Shown piece by piece: positions 55,922 to 64,000 of a stretch of DNA of 64,000 bases; within the stretch, counting starts at the first letter, position 1, and each line of letters opens with the position of its first letter. This DNA is from Ensifer sp. WSM1721 (GTDB lineage: Bacteria; Pseudomonadota; Alphaproteobacteria; Rhizobiales; Rhizobiaceae), in NCBI RefSeq assembly GCF_000513895.2, contig NZ_CP165784.1, positions 372,001-436,000 of the forward strand, in the 5' to 3' direction. Made by a program: the position numbers and the translations under genes. Under the pieces are notes generated by a model. That model did not search any database. It saw nothing but the letters and a program-made list of their open reading frames with translations, and was not told the DNA's origin.

Positions 55922-56626
55922 ATGCGGGACTATTGGGCAAGGATCCAGGAACACTTCTTCAAGTCGATGAATGCCGGCGTTCTGGAGGCACCCAATCCAG
56001 TTACTCAGATCGGCGATACCTTCTGCAGAAATGCGCGCGAAGCGATGACTAGAGTCAATCCGGTAGCGCAAGTGCTCACCGCGGCGGACTTCCAGAATTG
56101 GCTCAGCAGTTGTGCGCTCGTCCCCTCTTCGGCGATTACCGAACTCGTCAACGGAAAAACCATCGACGATCGACTCCGGATCACCCATCTGGCGATGGCG
56201 AGCCGCCGAAGCAGTCTGCCGCCGGAAAAGACGCATGATTGTTCGGCGACGAGTTATACAGCGACCGCAAGTTCCCGCAGCGGGAACCGCCTCTTTGACC
56301 GCGAGGGTGGCGCCCGCCTCCACAAAAGCTTCAATGTCGATGGGGTGATCGGAGGGACTGCCGTATCAGCAGACTCAACACCGAACAGTTCACCTATGAC
56401 ACGAAGCGTGCTGGCGGCTGGGCCACGTGCTCCGACGCAATGGAAAGTCGTCGCCGGGGACATGCAACGATGGTCACCGAAGGCCTCATTACGTCCGAAA
56501 AGGCCCGCGCAGCTGGCAGAAGAGACGTCCGCGCCCAAACGGCGTGGTCGATTGTGGAGGCGAGAAGTCGCTTCCGCCGCCCTCCGGGGGGCGTCGCAAC
56601 TTGCAACAGCCGAGTTCGCACAATGA
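55922..56626 (+). pseudogene. NifU, degenerate (cluster ligands lost)
   Basis: The frame aligns with NifU from the start: RDYWARIQEHFFKSMNAGVL against the family's WDYS.KV.EHF..P.NAG. It retains FQNW, SSAITELVNGKTIDD and LPPEKTH. The cofactor ligands are mostly lost: CGDA became CRNA, the FGCG cysteine is Ser, CSVMG is CSATS after an extra residue, and the central CKCF ligands are H and S (LHKSFNVD). The last GGGC..C block is absent. The frame stays open to 56626 and its stop overlaps the nifS start (ATGA at 56623-56626), so it may still be translated and coupled. It cannot assemble normal clusters. Confidence 0.8.
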
Positions 56627-57813
56627 GATCTGTTTATCTCGACAATAACGCAACGACGCGAGTCGATTATGAAGTCGTTCAAGCCATGCTTCCGTTCTTT
56701 ACGGATCAATTCGGAAATCCTTCATCGAAGCACGCATTTGGCTCCTCTGTCAGTGCCGCGGTGAAAAAGGCGCGCCGGCAGGTACAAGCGCTCATCGGCG
56801 CGAGGTGCCATCATGAAATCGCGTTCACCTCGGGCGGGACGGAAAGTGACAATGCGGCAATGCTTTCGGCACTCGAAGTGATGCCTGATCGCACAGAGAT
56901 TGTGATTTCCTCGGTCGAGCATCCAGCAGTGCTAACGCTCTGCACTCATCTCGAGAAAACGCGCGGCGTCAAAGTGCACAGGATTCCGGTGGATCACCAT
57001 GGCCGTCTCAATCTCGACGCCTACAGGGCCGCCCTCACAACGCGTGTGGCAGTCGTTTCGATCATGTGGGCGAATAATGAGACCGGCACGATATTTCCCG
57101 TGGTCGAACTCGCTGAACTGGCCAAGGGGGTCGGGGCGCTTTTTCACACAGACGCAACCCAAGCGATCGGTAAGATTCCAGTCAATCTCAAATCGACTGC
57201 AATCGACATGCTCTCGCTCTCCGGCCACAAGCTGCATGGCCCGAAGGGGATTGGCGCGCTCTATGTAAAACGCGGCATACGTTTCCACTCGCTTATAAAG
57301 GGTGGCCGCCAAGAACGTGGTCGGCGCGCCGGTACAGAGAATACCCCCGGCATAATCGGGCTCGGCAAAGCGGCCGAACTTGCCCGGAAGTTCATGAAAG
57401 ACGAGAACACAAGGGTGAAGCTACTCCGAGACCGCCTGGAGAACGGCATACTCCAGCGTGTACCTGACACGTTCGTTGTCGGCAATCCGCTGGAGCGACT
57501 GCCCAACACTACGAACATAGCCTTCGAGAATGTGGAAGGCGATGGCCTGGTGCATTTTCTCGATCGCTATGGCATCGCCTGCTCCTCCGGTTCCGCCTGC
57601 GCCTCTGGCTTGTTGGAGCCGAGCCACGTCTTGAAAGCGATGAATATCCCTCATACTGCGGCAAACGGCGCAACCCGCTTCTCCTTTTCGCGTGAGAACT
57701 GCGAGGAGGACGTCGACCGTGTACTCGACGTAATATCCGAAACTGTCCAGAAGCTGCGCGACGTAGGCCGTAATGGATCGTCTCTCGTAGACATCCAAGC
57801 CTTTATGCCGTGA
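56623..57813 (+). CDS. nifS: Cysteine desulfurase NifS
   Basis: Releases sulfur from cysteine for nitrogenase Fe-S clusters. The 396-residue PLP protein starts MRSVYLDNNATTRVDYEVVQ. The Schiff-base lysine is in LSGHKLHGPKG (about residue 205), the catalytic cysteine in IACSSGSACASG (about 325-335), and the PLP-phosphate region TSGGTESDN is near 70. The ATG at 56623 is chosen for similarity and because it overlaps the stop of the nifU remnant. Normal length and intact. Confidence 0.96.
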   Translation: MRSVYLDNNATTRVDYEVVQAMLPFFTDQFGNPSSKHAFGSSVSAAVKKARRQVQALIGARCHHEIAFTSGGTESDNAAMLSALEVMPDRTEIVISSVEHPAVLTLCTHLEKTRGVKVHRIPVDHHGRLNLDAYRAALTTRVAVVSIMWANNETGTIFPVVELAELAKGVGALFHTDATQAIGKIPVNLKSTAIDMLSLSGHKLHGPKGIGALYVKRGIRFHSLIKGGRQERGRRAGTENTPGIIGLGKAAELARKFMKDENTRVKLLRDRLENGILQRVPDTFVVGNPLERLPNTTNIAFENVEGDGLVHFLDRYGIACSSGSACASGLLEPSHVLKAMNIPHTAANGATRFSFSRENCEEDVDRVLDVISETVQKLRDVGRNGSSLVDIQAFMP

Positions 57814-57835
57814 GGGGAAGAGGCAGCCTCCATCC

Positions 57836-58171
57836 ATGTGTCAAATCTTGCCCAACGATATGACCCCGCATGACGGTAACGCCCGCGCTCTCTTCGTCGC
57901 GTTGGGCTCCGCGGCGAAGATCCTCGGTACTGTCTCTATAAGAGCTGACTGCCGGCCCGTCGCAAGAGCAGTGGCCATCAAAGACGTCGCGTCGGTTATC
58001 CCCGCGGGTGGGCATATCGGTGGTGTAGTTGAAATCTCGATCATCGGCCATGCAGCGACTTCCGACACGATCGCCTCGCCGGCTGCTGCCAACTCCAATC
58101 TTCGTCTTTTGGCTGCAGGTCACGTTTCGGCAAATGCACCCAGCCCAGTACCGACTAGGAGAAAGCAATGA
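57836..58171 (+). CDS. Hypothetical protein between nifS and nifW
   Basis: A 111-residue open frame that starts 22 bp after nifS and whose stop overlaps the nifW start (ATGA, 58168-58171), a coupling pattern typical of real operon genes. The sequence (NARALFVALGSAAKILGTVS; VARAVAIKDVASVIPAGGHI) is Ala/Val-rich without a family I recognise, and the conserved RBS of nifW (TAGGAG) lies inside it. It could be a decayed gene or a chance frame in an intergenic stretch. Confidence 0.35.
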   Translation: MCQILPNDMTPHDGNARALFVALGSAAKILGTVSIRADCRPVARAVAIKDVASVIPAGGHIGGVVEISIIGHAATSDTIASPAAANSNLRLLAAGHVSANAPSPVPTRRKQ

Positions 58172-58551
58172 GCCGTTGTTCTGATGATGGCCGTCCCATG
58201 GATGTCAACGACATCCTCGAACGGCTCAAAAGTCTGTCGGATGCGGAGGAGTTTTTCGCAGTCCTTGGCGTCTCCTATGACGCGAATGTGCTCGATGTCT
58301 CAAGGCTCCATATCATGAGGAAAATGGGGCAGTACCTCGCCGAAGACGACCTTTCTGATCTCCCCAACCAGGTGGTCGCTGCGCGGGCGCGCGCCATGCT
58401 GGAACGCGCCTACGAAGATTTCGCGACATCCTCGCCACTCACACATCGGGTCTTCAAGGTGCTCAAGGACCACGACCCAGACAAACCTGCCACAGGAGGC
58501 CGCACCTTCGTCCCACTCGATTCGGTCCTAAAGTCGTTCGAGAGAGAATGA
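58168..58551 (+). CDS. nifW: Nitrogenase-stabilising protein NifW
   Basis: NifW protects or matures the MoFe protein against oxygen. The 127-residue product has the family blocks LKSLSDAEEFFAVLGVSYD (about residues 19-37), VSRLHIMRKMGQYL (about 46-60) and VVAARARAMLERAYEDFATS. The start is 58168 (after AGGAGA); an internal ATG at 58198 (MDVNDILERL) fits shorter homologues. It follows nifS and precedes the fixABCX operon. Confidence 0.93.
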   Translation: MSRCSDDGRPMDVNDILERLKSLSDAEEFFAVLGVSYDANVLDVSRLHIMRKMGQYLAEDDLSDLPNQVVAARARAMLERAYEDFATSSPLTHRVFKVLKDHDPDKPATGGRTFVPLDSVLKSFERE

Positions 58552-58575
58552 ATGCGACTGGTTGGGACACGCCAA

Positions 58576-58682
58576 TGTCGCAATTACGACAATTCCGGTC
58601 ACGCACAGATAGGGCTCAGAGGAAGAAGATCCGCATTTCAATTGAATAGGGTGAACGCAAAGCGGTTGGCACGAATGGTGCT
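58576..58682 (+). promoter_or_regulatory. fixABCX promoter: NifA site and sigma-54 element
   Basis: TGT-CGCAATTACG-ACA (58576-58591) is an exact NifA-type site. TGGCACGAATGGTGCT (58667-58682) is a -24/-12 element 75 bp downstream and about 50 bp before fixA. It drives fixABCX and, by read-through, probably nifA. Confidence 0.88.
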
Positions 58683-58733
58683 TCGCTAGGAGATGAATGC
58701 CAAGTCTGCCATCGAAGGGAGCAAGAGATCGCC

Positions 58734-59585
58734 ATGCACATCGTAGTCTGTATCAAGCAGGTGCCGGACTCCGCACAGATACGCGTCCACCCTGTCACGA
58801 ACACGATCATGCGCCAGGGCGTGCCGACCATCATCAACCCCTATGACCTGTTCGCCCTCGAAGAAGCACTCAGATTGCGCGATTCCCACGGCGGCGAGGT
58901 CACCGTACTCACCATGGGCCCGCCCATGGCTGAGGATGCATTGCGCAAGGCGCTCACTTATGGCGCCGACCGCGCCATACTTCTGACTGACCGCCATTTT
59001 GCCGGCTCGGACACTCTGGCGACCTCCTTTGCTCTTTCTCAAGCAATCGCGAAAATCGGGGAGGCCTTCGGAACGCCTGACATCATCTTCACGGGCAAGC
59101 AGACGATCGACGGCGACACCGCCCAGGTCGGACCCGGCATCGCCAAGCGCCTCGATCTCCTACAGCTCACCTACGTCGCGAAAATCGCCTCCATTGATCT
59201 CGCTTCACGCGAGATCACAGTCGACCGACGCTCGGAAGGCGGAACGCAGACGCTAAAGAGCAGGCTCCCTTGCCTCATCACCATGCTGGAAGGCACCAAC
59301 GAGACCCGCCGCGGCTCGCTCGACGACGCACTGCGCGCTGCGCGCAGCCAGGTCGTGAAGTGGAGTGCTGCCGACGCCGGCATTGAGGACCTCACCAAAT
59401 GCGGCCTGCGCGGTTCGCCCACTGTCGTCAAGCGCGTCTTTGCCCCTACGGCGCGGGCGGAAAGGGCGGAGCAAATCGACAGCGCGGATAAGACGCTTCA
59501 CGACCTTGCTGATGAGCTGATCGCCGGGATCTTTGCGCGCCAGCCGGCGCTGGAACGCGAACTCGCCACTGACAGCGGCGCGTGA
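58734..59585 (+). CDS. fixA: Electron transfer flavoprotein beta-type subunit FixA
   Basis: The beta-type ETF subunit that with FixB forms a bifurcating electron transfer complex for nitrogenase. 283 residues. The start [20 protein letters not shown] is typical, [20 protein letters not shown] (about residue 118) is the FAD/AMP signature, and the [14 protein letters not shown] block follows. It shares a reading overlap with fixB: the GTG at 59582 overlaps the fixA stop. It is the first gene of fixABCX. Confidence 0.96.
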   Translation: MHIVVCIKQVPDSAQIRVHPVTNTIMRQGVPTIINPYDLFALEEALRLRDSHGGEVTVLTMGPPMAEDALRKALTYGADRAILLTDRHFAGSDTLATSFALSQAIAKIGEAFGTPDIIFTGKQTIDGDTAQVGPGIAKRLDLLQLTYVAKIASIDLASREITVDRRSEGGTQTLKSRLPCLITMLEGTNETRRGSLDDALRAARSQVVKWSAADAGIEDLTKCGLRGSPTVVKRVFAPTARAERAEQIDSADKTLHDLADELIAGIFARQPALERELATDSGA

Positions 59586-59602
59586 GGCGAGGAGTAACAC
59601 TG

Positions 59603-60709
59603 TTGACCGCGAAACAAAAAAAACCTTCTCCCCCCGCCAGCCGCGCGGGTATCAAAAGAGAGCTGCCCGAGCATTTCAGGGACTATCGGCACGTCTGGGT
59701 GTTCATCGAGCTCGAGCGGGGCCAGGTCCACCCTGTTTCCTTCGAACTGCTTGGCGAAGGACGCAAGCTCGCCGACGAACTGGGTGTCGAGCTTGCGGGC
59801 GTCGTCCTCGGGCCGCCCGGCGAGTCCACCCGGCATGCCGTTGCCGAGGCTTTTGCTTATGGCGCCGACCTCGTCTACCTGGTCGAGGCTCCGCTACTTG
59901 CCGATTACCGCAACGAGCCCTTCACCAAGGCAATGACGGATCTGGTCACTGCCTACAAGCCCGAGATTTTGCTCCTCGGCGCGACCACGCTCGGCCGCGA
60001 TCTCGCGGGTTCCGTGGCGACCACGTTGCTGACTGGGCTCACTGCCGACTGCACCGAACTCGCTGTGGATGCGGATGGTTCCCTCGCGGCGACTCGGCCG
60101 ACCTTCGGAGGCTCCTTACTCTGTACGATCTACACGCTTAACTGCCGCCCCCAGATGGCAACAGTACGGCCGAGAGTCATGGCCATGCCGCAGCGCGCGA
60201 ACAAGCCGGTCGGCCGTATCATTCAGCACGACGTCCCGATGCTTGAGGAAGAGATCGTCACAAAGGTCCTCGGCTTCTTGTCCGACGGCAAGTCGGCAGA
60301 GGCCAATCTCGCCTATGCAGACGTCGTGGTTGCCGGAGGCCTCGGTCTCGGAGCGGCGGAAAACCTGAAGCATTTGAGGAACATCGCTGGAGCCATTGGG
60401 GCCGAGTGTGGCTGTTCGCGCCCACTGGTTCAGAAGGGTTGGATGCCGGCTGATCGGCAAATCGGCCAGACTGGCAAGACCATCCGGCCGAAGCTCTACA
60501 TAGCGGCCGGAATTTCCGGCGCCATTCAGCACCGCGTCGGCGTCGGTGGAGCCGATCTCATCGTAGCGATCAACACCGACCCGAACGCACCGATTTTTGA
60601 TTTCGCCCACATTGGTGTTGTCAGCGATGCGATCCGCTTCCTGCCCGCTCTGACGGAAGCTTTCACCCGCCGGCTGGCGCCGCACAATCGCGAAAAGCTT
60701 GCGAACTGA
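59603..60709 (+). CDS. fixB: Electron transfer flavoprotein alpha-type subunit FixB
   Basis: The alpha-type ETF partner of FixA, about 368 residues. The N-terminal half has [20 protein letters not shown]; the FAD-binding C-terminal domain has [13 protein letters not shown] [20 protein letters not shown], then [20 protein letters not shown]. The TTG at 59603 is preferred because GAGGAG stands before it; a GTG at 59582 would add seven residues and overlap the fixA stop. Intact. Confidence 0.95.
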   Translation: MTAKQKKPSPPASRAGIKRELPEHFRDYRHVWVFIELERGQVHPVSFELLGEGRKLADELGVELAGVVLGPPGESTRHAVAEAFAYGADLVYLVEAPLLADYRNEPFTKAMTDLVTAYKPEILLLGATTLGRDLAGSVATTLLTGLTADCTELAVDADGSLAATRPTFGGSLLCTIYTLNCRPQMATVRPRVMAMPQRANKPVGRIIQHDVPMLEEEIVTKVLGFLSDGKSAEANLAYADVVVAGGLGLGAAENLKHLRNIAGAIGAECGCSRPLVQKGWMPADRQIGQTGKTIRPKLYIAAGISGAIQHRVGVGGADLIVAINTDPNAPIFDFAHIGVVSDAIRFLPALTEAFTRRLAPHNREKLAN

Positions 60710-60719
60710 GGGACACGGC

Positions 60720-62027
60720 ATGATCGAAGAAAAGTTCGATGCGATTGTGATTGGGGCCGGCATGTCCGGAAATGCGGCTGCTTACACCATGGCAAGCCGA
60801 GGCCTGAAGGTCCTGCAGCTGGAGCGCGGTGAATATCCGGGTTCCAAGAATGTCCAAGGGGCCATCATGTATGCGAACATGATGGAGAAAATCATTCCGG
60901 ATTTCCGAGATCATGCGCCTCTCGAGCGGCATCTGGTTGAGCAGCGCTTCTGGATGATGGACGACACATCCCATATCGGGCTGCAGTACCGGTCGGATGA
61001 ATTCAACGAGACGAACCCCAACCGTTACACCATCATTCGTGCCCAGTTCGACAAATGGTTTTCGCGCAAGGTGCGCGAGGCCGGCGCAACAGTGCTATGC
61101 GAGACGACTGTGACTGAACTCGCCCACGACACCGACGGTAGGGTGATCGGCGTCCGCACCGATCGCGCCGGCGACGTGATCCTGGCAGACGTGGTCGTTC
61201 TCGCCGAGGGCGTCAATGGACTTCTCGGCACGCGAGCCGGATTGCGTAAGACGCCGAAGCCAGAAACCGTCGCACTCGCCGTCAAGGAAATGCATTTCCT
61301 GCCCGAAGAGGTGATCGGCCAGCGGTTCGGTCTAAGGGGCAACGAAGGCTGCGTGATCGAGGCAGCCGGAACCATCTCCCGCGGCATGGCCGGGCTCGCC
61401 TTCCTCTATACCAACAAGGAGTCGATATCGCTTGGTATTGGCTGTCTCGTCTCCGATTTCGCCGCTACGGCGGAAAGTCCCTATAATCTGCTCGAAAGCT
61501 TCAAGAACCATCCGTCGGTCAAGCCGCTAATCGCGGGTTCGGAGATTAAGGAGTATGCCGCTCATCTAATTCCGGAAGGTGGCTACAAGGCAATCCCGCA
61601 GCTCTTCGGCGACGGCTGGGTTGTTGTGGGCGACGCGGCGCAGCTAAACAACGCCGTGCACCGCGAGGGCTCCAATCTCGCCATGACGTCAGGTCGCATT
61701 GCCGGTGAGGCTATCTTCCTGGTCAAGAGTAGAGGGCACCGCATGACAGAGGAGAACCTCGCCCTCTACAAGATGATGCTAGACAAGTCCTTCGTCATCA
61801 AAGACCTGAAGAAATACAAGGATATGCCTGCCCTGCTCCATACCAACTCACGCAACTTTTTCATGACCTACCCGAAGTTAATGTCGCAGGCTGCGCAGAA
61901 CTTCATGCGGGTCGACAGTACCCCGAAAATCGATAAGGAAAGGGCGACCACGGCCGCCTTCATCAAAGCGCGCTCACGCTGGGGACTGGTCAGCGATGCA
62001 GTTCGCTTCGCATTCGCCTGGCGATGA
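60720..62027 (+). CDS. fixC: FixC flavoprotein dehydrogenase (ETF-quinone oxidoreductase-like)
   Basis: The membrane-facing flavoprotein of the FixABCX complex, passing electrons to quinone. The 435-residue protein has the FAD-binding [20 protein letters not shown] at the N-terminus, LEGVNGLL-like [17 protein letters not shown] (about 165), and the C-terminal FAD block [20 protein letters not shown]. The ATG at 60720 is chosen because the Rossmann fold begins at FDAIVIGAG. It lies 10 bp after fixB and 12 bp before fixX. Confidence 0.96.
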   Translation: MIEEKFDAIVIGAGMSGNAAAYTMASRGLKVLQLERGEYPGSKNVQGAIMYANMMEKIIPDFRDHAPLERHLVEQRFWMMDDTSHIGLQYRSDEFNETNPNRYTIIRAQFDKWFSRKVREAGATVLCETTVTELAHDTDGRVIGVRTDRAGDVILADVVVLAEGVNGLLGTRAGLRKTPKPETVALAVKEMHFLPEEVIGQRFGLRGNEGCVIEAAGTISRGMAGLAFLYTNKESISLGIGCLVSDFAATAESPYNLLESFKNHPSVKPLIAGSEIKEYAAHLIPEGGYKAIPQLFGDGWVVVGDAAQLNNAVHREGSNLAMTSGRIAGEAIFLVKSRGHRMTEENLALYKMMLDKSFVIKDLKKYKDMPALLHTNSRNFFMTYPKLMSQAAQNFMRVDSTPKIDKERATTAAFIKARSRWGLVSDAVRFAFAWR

Positions 62028-62039
62028 AGGAGAGATGAG

Positions 62040-62339
62040 ATGACGATCGCAGTTGCTAAGCTACGAGTGGAAGATAAGCTTTACCAAAATCGTTATCTGG
62101 TCGACTCAGGGCGCCCGCACATTAAAGTGCGTCCGCACCAATGGCCGAGCACCAACCTGCTCGCACTGACGCGCGTCTGTCCGGCCAAGTGCTATGAGTT
62201 GAATGAGAAGGGCCAAGTGGAAATCACCGTCGACGGCTGCATGGAGTGCGGCACTTGCAGAGTACTGTGTGAGAAAAGTGGGGAGATCGAGTGGAATTAT
62301 CCCCGAGGCGGCTTCGGTGTCCTTTTTAAGTTCGGATGA
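62040..62339 (+). CDS. fixX: Ferredoxin-like protein FixX
   Basis: The small ferredoxin-like subunit that links FixC to its acceptor. 99 residues, with cysteines in CPAKCYELN and [11 protein letters not shown], followed by [17 protein letters not shown], the typical FixX end. A GAAGGAGAG site precedes the ATG. It ends 144 bp before nifA, with no terminator visible, so nifA can be read through. Confidence 0.95.
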   Translation: MTIAVAKLRVEDKLYQNRYLVDSGRPHIKVRPHQWPSTNLLALTRVCPAKCYELNEKGQVEITVDGCMECGTCRVLCEKSGEIEWNYPRGGFGVLFKFG

Positions 62340-62483
62340 GTGGGAGGCAAAACGTCCATACGGTATTAAATTCTGGATCTTGTTGACTAACGCAAAAAAA
62401 GGGCCTTGGAATATGATGTCTCCAGAGTTCAAAATCCAAAAAGGCGCTTGGCAGGAGCACTTGACAACCTCTGAGGAGTTTCC

Positions 62484-64000
62484 ATGCGTCACATGCTGCG
62501 CGATCGGGTCGACGAAAGAGGGCGGTCCGAATCCTCCATAAAAACCCAGGCGGATCTCTCGCTCAGCGGAATCTACCAGATATCGAAGGTCCTGACCGCT
62601 CCTACCCGGCTCGAGATTACGCTTGCCAATGTCGTGAACACCCTCCCCTCGCTGCTGGATATGCGTCACGGAGCAATCGTCGTCCTGGAAAGGGACGAAG
62701 AGCCGGAGTTCGTCGCAACTGCCGGCGTCACGCGCCCGCCTCAATCAGGCAATGACCGAGCAATACCGCAGGCCGTGCTGGACGAGATTGTCGCTACGGA
62801 GGCGCCGGTATTCATTCCGGATATCAGCAAGTCCGAACTATTTCCGGCTGATTTCCAAACGTCAAACAGTGGCGCCCCGCCAACCAGCTTTATAGGTGTC
62901 CCGCTAAAGGCAGAGCGCAAAATACTTGGGGCCTTATCGATCTACTGCGTCAGCGATTGCACGGCCGGCTTCCGCCGCGACGAGGACGTACGCTTTCTGA
63001 CCATGGTCGCCAATCTTATCGGCCGGACCATTTGGCTCCATCGCACCCTGGAGCTGGACGGTCAGCAGCCCGCCCACGAGCAAGGGAACGGCGAGACATC
63101 TCCTAGCGCGGAGAGACGCGACACCAGTCGGCATCCGCGTGCCAGAATCGGCTGGCTCATCGGGGAAAGTCCGTCAGTCAAACAGGTGCTGGAAACCGTT
63201 TCGGCCGTGGCAACGACCAATACAACTGTGCTTCTGCGAGGTGAAAGCGGGACCGGAAAGGAATTCTTTGCACAAGCCATCCATGAGCTTTCACCTCGGA
63301 GTAAGAAGCCTTTCGTCAAATTGAACTGCGCCGCACTGTCCGAAGGCGTTCTGGAGTCGGAGCTGTTTGGGCACGAAAAGGGTGCCTTTACCGGCGCCAT
63401 CTCGCAACGCCCGGGCCGTTTCGAATTGGCGAATGGAGGAACGCTGTTACTTGATGAGATAGGTGAGATTTCGGCTGCCTTTCAAGCCAAGCTGTTGCGC
63501 GTCCTGCAGGAAGGCGAACTGGAGCGGGTGGGCGGCACGAAAACGCTTAAGGTCGACGTTCGACTCATATGCGCCACCAATAGAAATCTTGAGACAGCTG
63601 TCGCCAATGGGGAGTTCAGGGCTGACCTCTATTACCGCATTAGTGTGGTACCGATTGTTTTGCCGCCGCTTAGAGAACGACCCGGCGATATTCCACGGCT
63701 TGCAAGGGTTTTCCTCGACCGGTTCAACAGGGAGAATGGTCGCGAGCTCTCCTTCGCGCCCTCGGCACTTGACGTTCTCTCGCAATGTTATTTCCCCGGA
63801 AACGTCCGTGAGCTGGAAAACTGCGTGCGACGAACGGCAACACTCGCGCATTCAAGGACTATCGTTGCTTCGGATTTCGCCTGCAGGAACAGTCAGTGCC
63901 TCTCTTCACTACTCTGGAAAGGAACCGACTGTTCTCCCGGCGGCAATGCCATCGATCAGATCAGTCGGAGTAGTAAGATTCCGGGTTCTTTGCCGCTCTC
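62484..64000 (+). CDS. nifA: NifA, sigma-54 activator of nitrogen fixation (partial)
   Basis: The activator of the sigma-54 promoters listed in this window; it runs off the window at 64000 with about 505 residues present. An N-terminal GAF domain (about 35-175), an AAA+ domain with the Walker A GESGTGKE, the sigma-54-contact GAFTGA in HEKGAFTGAISQR, and PGNVRELENC are visible. The oxygen-sensing inter-domain linker has cysteines in the spacing C-x11-C-x19-C-x4-C (QCYFPGNVRELENC, then CRNSQC), typical of rhizobial, oxygen-sensitive NifA. The C-terminal helix-turn-helix lies beyond the window. Confidence 0.95.
   Translation, partial: MRHMLRDRVDERGRSESSIKTQADLSLSGIYQISKVLTAPTRLEITLANVVNTLPSLLDMRHGAIVVLERDEEPEFVATAGVTRPPQSGNDRAIPQAVLDEIVATEAPVFIPDISKSELFPADFQTSNSGAPPTSFIGVPLKAERKILGALSIYCVSDCTAGFRRDEDVRFLTMVANLIGRTIWLHRTLELDGQQPAHEQGNGETSPSAERRDTSRHPRARIGWLIGESPSVKQVLETVSAVATTNTTVLLRGESGTGKEFFAQAIHELSPRSKKPFVKLNCAALSEGVLESELFGHEKGAFTGAISQRPGRFELANGGTLLLDEIGEISAAFQAKLLRVLQEGELERVGGTKTLKVDVRLICATNRNLETAVANGEFRADLYYRISVVPIVLPPLRERPGDIPRLARVFLDRFNRENGRELSFAPSALDVLSQCYFPGNVRELENCVRRTATLAHSRTIVASDFACRNSQCLSSLLWKGTDCSPGGNAIDQISRSSKIPGSLPL

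Noticed and set aside
62449..62465. TGGCAG...TTGAC before nifA as a sigma-54 promoter
   Set aside because: The spacer is one base too long (GG to the expected GC is 11 bases), and nifA follows fixX without a terminator, so read-through from fixA is more likely.

Overview
The window looks like part of the symbiotic plasmid or island of a nodulating alphaproteobacterium, most like the broad-host Sinorhizobium (Ensifer) fredii or Rhizobium etli type. It carries nifHDKENX with their accessory genes, nifQ, iscN-nifS-nifW, fixABCX and the 5' part of nifA. It also carries a second sigma-54 gene (rpoN2) beside a peroxiredoxin, dctA, hemN, acdS, SyrA- and SyrB-type regulators, and many decayed insertion sequences. 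The organism assignment is an inference from gene content; no rRNA or housekeeping marker is present.

Layout. 0.1-9.7 kb is a graveyard of mobile DNA: IS66 fragments, a broken adenosine kinase, a MITE-like inverted-repeat element, an IS110 copy, an IS66 element split in tnpB by a serine-recombinase element, and an IS5 scrap. 9.9-20.4 kb holds acdS, then the leftward nif operon nifH-D-K-E-N-X, two nif-associated small genes, fdxB and a SyrA/ExoX-like gene. 20.4-22.7 kb is mostly debris (orphan sigma-54 promoter, small XRE regulator, groEL remnant). 22.7-28.1 kb is a leftward cytochrome P450 operon (P450, ferredoxin, SnoaL-like protein, double SDR, luciferase-like monooxygenase). 28.3-33.7 kb is a phosphonate-type cluster: GntR regulator, PEP mutase, nucleotidyltransferase, aminotransferase and a second, altered PEP mutase homologue. 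34.0-38.7 kb holds prxS-rpoN2, a TauE/SafE permease and nifQ. 39-48 kb is accessory: a LysR regulator, a leucine-rich-repeat protein like an E3-ligase effector without its ligase domain, a phosphoribosyltransferase-like protein, two SyrB-like proteins, an acyl-CoA-dehydrogenase-like flavoprotein and pseudogenes. 48.7-64 kb holds hemN, dctA, an XRE regulator, an FMN reductase, an HslV-like Ntn hydrolase, iscN, a decayed nifU, nifS, nifW, fixABCX and partial nifA.

The region is tied together by regulation. By eye I find sigma-54 -24/-12 promoters in front of nifH, the P450 operon, the second PEP mutase gene, prxS-rpoN2, nifQ, hemN, dctA, the Ntn hydrolase, iscN and fixA, and a possible one for acdS. 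TGT-N10-ACA activator sites of NifA type accompany those of nifH, P450, pepM2/prxS, nifQ, iscN and fixA. This places poorly understood genes (P450 operon, PEP mutase homologue, Ntn hydrolase) in the probable nodule nitrogen-fixation regulon next to the structural nif and fix genes. The most promising under-described systems are the phosphonate cluster and the Ntn hydrolase at the head of the iscN-nifS region.
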